A DNA stretch of 64,000 bases from positions 1 through 64,000 of the forward strand of contig DAISKD010000003.1 in assembly GCA_036821185.1 (NCBI GenBank), written 5' to 3'. The first letter of the stretch is position 1. The number at the start of each line of letters is the position of its first letter. Source of the stretch: CALJTV01 sp036821185. Lineage in GTDB: Bacteria > Chloroflexota > Dehalococcoidia > GIF9 > UBA5629. Below the pieces are notes generated by a model. That model had not been told where the DNA came from. It saw only the letters and a program-made list of their open reading frames with translations, and did no database searches. The translations under genes were made by a program, and so were the position numbers. Positions 61,739 to 64,000 of the stretch are shown here, one piece after another.

Positions 61739-62332
61739 ATGAAAAAGATGATGCGTATCTATGTTTTGGCGGTAGCCCTGATAATCTCAGGGCTGCTGGT
61801 GATGACAGGGTGTGCTGGCAGTGCCAAGTCCCCCTGCACTGTGAAGCTGAACTACATTTCTGACCTTTGGCTGGGAAGCGAGGTCTATGTGGGCGAAGTA
61901 TCCTTTACGGTGGAAAACCCAAACAGCGCCCCCGTTGCCTTGAGTTCGTTCACTTACTCTGTATACGTCAAAGACAAGGACAAGGATACCAAAGTATATG
62001 AGAAGATAGGCTTGCCGGAGATATACATACCAGCAAAGGGCAAAGTTGATTTAAATCTACCTTTCTTTGTCTCTTGGTATGAAGGGCTTTTTGTGCCCAA
62101 CTATGTCACACCTGGTGTCGACCCTGCCTCGGCGGCTGCAGCGGCAACGCAGGTATATAAGCTCATCGGCGGTAAGAAACCGTCATTCGCTGCGCTTCAG
62201 GCGGTGATAGATAAGGCATGGGAGGCTGCGCCTGCTGGCCCCGCAGACTATGTGGTAAAGGTTGCCTTTGACATGCTTACCAGCAAGGGCGTGGTTACGG
62301 TACCCCCGGTTGAGCTTACTTTCAGCAAATAG
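61739..62332 (+). CDS. Uncharacterised lipoprotein with LEA-like beta domain
   Basis: 197 residues; lipobox MTGC (about Cys25) after a signal peptide. The mature part alternates polar strands (VKLNYISDLWLGSEVYVGEVSFTVENPNSAPVALSSFTYSVYV), with the feel of a WHy/LEA14-like fold. Two Ala-rich helices follow. No known catalytic motif. AGGAGG precedes ATG 61739. Genes for it and the binding protein end in one strong terminator, so it may assist that protein at the cell surface. Confidence 0.75.
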   Translation: MKKMMRIYVLAVALIISGLLVMTGCAGSAKSPCTVKLNYISDLWLGSEVYVGEVSFTVENPNSAPVALSSFTYSVYVKDKDKDTKVYEKIGLPEIYIPAKGKVDLNLPFFVSWYEGLFVPNYVTPGVDPASAAAAATQVYKLIGGKKPSFAALQAVIDKAWEAAPAGPADYVVKVAFDMLTSKGVVTVPPVELTFSK

Positions 62333-62353
62333 CGGGGTCTTAAGAGCACTAAC

Positions 62354-62387
62354 GGGGGCTCTCAATTTGAGAGCCCCCTAATTTTTT
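62354..62387 (+). terminator. Rho-independent terminator
   Basis: GGGGGCTCTCA (62354-62364) pairs perfectly with TGAGAGCCCCC (62368-62378) across a 3-base loop, then TAATTTTTT. It closes the binding-protein/lipoprotein unit. Confidence 0.92.
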
Positions 62388-62410
62388 AGTGGTAGTTTGT
62401 AACGGTGGTC

Positions 62411-63754
62411 TTACTCTGAAAGGTATTTCTGGCGGACGTAGTCGTTGTCCTTACCGATTTCGCAGGAGACCCACTTGACTCTCGGCGGCGTTTCTGACAT
62501 CTTGGCGAAGTTTACTGGCAGGACGAATTTTCCTAGCTTCGGGTCGTCAAATTGCTGAAATGATTTGCGGAAGTACCAGTGCAGGTTCTTCATGGTGGTG
62601 GAAGGGCTTTCCACCTTCATCACGAAGGGTATGCCACCGCCGCTGAGTTTGGAACGTATTGCTTTGAGACTATAATTGATTGTTTTGCCAACTAGCTCAT
62701 CCGAGGTGAGTTTGGTGGTAGCACCCTCAAGGTGTGCTGTAAGCTTATCAATACGGCGCAGGTCGTCGGTGATGCGGTCAGAGATGGTCTTGAACTCCTC
62801 CTCTACTTCTCTCTTAAACAGGTCTAGGATCTTTAATAGAGCCCTGAAATCGTTATCTCTGCCTGCGGCTATAGCCACGAAGCCGTCCTTAGTCTTGAAT
62901 ATGCCGTAAGGACACATGGAGAAGTCGTAGCGACCCAAACGGGGGCGGGCTTTACGCCAGGTGTTACCAGCGATAACCGGGTACTGGGCCAGCGTGGCAT
63001 AGCTGTCTGCGGTAGCGATGTCCACCATCTGTCCTTCGCCGCTTACTTCACGGAACAGCAATGCCAGGGTGCCACCGATGGCAGCTTGTGTACCTGCCAT
63101 GTACCATGCCATCCAGGCGCCAGCCCGGGTGGGCCAGTTGTAAGGCTCCTCACCGGTCTCTGGGTCGCCAATGATTGACGCGAGTCCCGACGCAGCTTGT
63201 GCTGTGATATCGGCATCTGGCACCTGGGCGAATTCCTCAGCCCTTTTACCATACTGACCGTATGGGGTGATGGCAATATAGATCAGCCGCGGGTTGAGCT
63301 GGCTGAGTTGACGGTAGCCGATGCCCCAGGAGTCCATCTGTCCAGCAGGAAAGCTCTCGATGATGATGTCTGCTTTCTTCGCCAGCTTGGCGAAGTCCTT
63401 TCGGCCCTCTTCGGTGTGCAAGTCGATGGTGCAGTAGCGTTTATTTCTGGCCTCCATAAGGAAGGGGATACCAACGCCGTTTACGGTAACCCCGAAGGGC
63501 GTCATCTTACGTGCTGGGTCCCCTTCGGGCGGCTCCACCTTAATGACCTCCGCGCCAAATTCGGCAAAGAAGCTAGCGGCTACGATGCCGGCAAAGTTAG
63601 TATAACTAGCGTCGATCACCACCACACCTTCCAGCGCCTCCGGTTTGCCCTCAGGGCTCATCATACTGGCGAGGAGATGTTCACGCTCCTTTTTTGCAGC
63701 GGCAACACCACCATATCGAATAAGGACCTGTTCTTTGGGTTGTTTAGTTGTCAT
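62411..63754 (-). CDS. Class III CoA-transferase, long form, no nucleophilic Asp seen
   Basis: 447-residue CaiB/BaiF family protein with an N-terminal extension of about 40 residues. VVVIDASYTNFAGIVAASFFAEFGAEVIKVE starts the fold, EGQMVDIATADSY and the shared C-terminal region close it. At the nucleophile position it has Trp217 (GAWMAWYMA), where other members have Asp. Its gene overlaps the stop of another CoA-transferase gene by 4 bases (ATGA), so the two may form a heteromer like the pair at 28383-30835. GGAGGAG precedes ATG 63754. Confidence 0.85.
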   Translation of the reverse strand: MTTKQPKEQVLIRYGGVAAAKKEREHLLASMMSPEGKPEALEGVVVIDASYTNFAGIVAASFFAEFGAEVIKVEPPEGDPARKMTPFGVTVNGVGIPFLMEARNKRYCTIDLHTEEGRKDFAKLAKKADIIIESFPAGQMDSWGIGYRQLSQLNPRLIYIAITPYGQYGKRAEEFAQVPDADITAQAASGLASIIGDPETGEEPYNWPTRAGAWMAWYMAGTQAAIGGTLALLFREVSGEGQMVDIATADSYATLAQYPVIAGNTWRKARPRLGRYDFSMCPYGIFKTKDGFVAIAAGRDNDFRALLKILDLFKREVEEEFKTISDRITDDLRRIDKLTAHLEGATTKLTSDELVGKTINYSLKAIRSKLSGGGIPFVMKVESPSTTMKNLHWYFRKSFQQFDDPKLGKFVLPVNFAKMSETPPRVKWVSCEIGKDNDYVRQKYLSE

Positions 63755-64000
63755 GCTTTGTCTCCTCCGTCACCCTGATAGTTGAACATCTGATCGGTGG
63801 TGATATCGTAGTAAATCGGGGGTTTAGCTCCAGGTCTGTCATCCCAGTACCCGATCACTTTCTTTTTCTCCAGCTCTTCAAATTCCTCGTCTGACAGCCC
63901 CAGCCATCCCTTCAGCACATAGCGGTTATGATAGCCAACTGGACGGCAGAGCCAGTTAACTTTGGCCGGGCTTTTGCTGAGCAACGCCTGTGGTCCGGGT
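63751..64000 (-). CDS. Class III CoA-transferase, C-terminal part, cut by the window edge
   Basis: The last about 82 residues of a gene that begins beyond the window. NRYVLKGWLGLSDEEFEELEKKKVIG near the end matches the family C terminus (helix containing SDEEFEELEKKKVI). The frame is open to base 64000. It is coupled by an ATGA overlap to the next CoA-transferase. Whether it has the nucleophile cannot be seen here. Confidence 0.75.
   Translation of the reverse strand, partial: PGPQALLSKSPAKVNWLCRPVGYHNRYVLKGWLGLSDEEFEELEKKKVIGYWDDRPGAKPPIYYDITTDQMFNYQGDGGDKA

Overview
The window reads as a chromosome segment of an anaerobic Chloroflexota bacterium, most likely class Dehalococcoidia from sediment or the subsurface. 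This is inferred from gene content: class III CoA-transferases, a Liv-type transporter, indolepyruvate:ferredoxin oxidoreductase, many lipoproteins, zinc-ribbon proteins with a membrane anchor, a long bacterial SRP RNA, and no lipopolysaccharide or respiratory genes. There is no rRNA, transposase, integrase or CRISPR array. Coding density is high, and many promoters match the -35/-10 consensus closely.

Region by region. 1-700: palindromic repeats and a decayed composite gene. 0.7-7.1 kb: LuxR-type response regulator, esterase, COG2509 flavoprotein, DUF429 protein, a diverged PlsY-like protein and a CBS-ACT protein. 7.1-9.8 kb: repeat-rich spacer, then a zinc-ribbon/FN3/thioredoxin-fold membrane protein and a TlpA-like lipoprotein. 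9.8-12.7 kb: Kef-type antiporter and a nitronate-monooxygenase-like enzyme. 12.7-14.5 kb: a 26-codon gene divergent from the tRNA nucleotidyltransferase. 14.5-19 kb: ispE, ksgA, amidohydrolase, SRP RNA, plsY and a phosphoesterase. 19-24 kb: three SDRs, a second flavin oxidoreductase and an aldo/keto reductase. 24-28 kb: two zinc-ribbon membrane proteins, then thiL-tsaE-tsaB, ndk and rsfS. 28.4-34 kb: a CoA-transferase pair under a perfect consensus promoter, a large secreted propeller/Ig/CARDB protein and a PEBP lipoprotein. 34-40.7 kb: an endonuclease IV-like protein, ftsH, and the operon rsmI-zinc protein-metG-prenyl synthase. 40.7-45.4 kb: acetoacetyl-CoA synthetase, a GuaB3-like protein, and an acidic-tailed TIM-barrel-like protein with a LysE exporter. 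45.5-52.5 kb: Liv ABC transporter fused into an operon with an acyl-CoA ligase, livG being inverted. 52.8-58.4 kb: tRNA-Thr, iorA, iorB, aminotransferase, thioesterase and biotin carboxylase. 58.5-64 kb: small membrane protein, enoyl-CoA hydratase, GYD protein, a second Liv-type binding protein with a lipoprotein partner, and CoA-transferases running off the window.

Taken together, the right half looks like uptake and acyl-CoA-level breakdown of amino acids or other carboxylic acids: binding proteins and the Liv permease import, the aminotransferase and IorAB make arylacyl-CoA, and ligases, CoA-transferases and the thioesterase move or release CoA. The left half is mostly housekeeping (tRNA and rRNA maturation, isoprenoid and lipid precursors, protein quality control). 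No complete undescribed system is obvious. The most unusual items are the 26-residue Cys/Lys protein sharing an operator-like inverted repeat with the CCA enzyme, the zinc-ribbon/FN3/degenerate-thioredoxin protein, the CoA-transferase pair in which one partner lacks the nucleophilic Asp, iorA placed directly behind a tRNA gene, and the acidic-tailed protein coupled to LysE.
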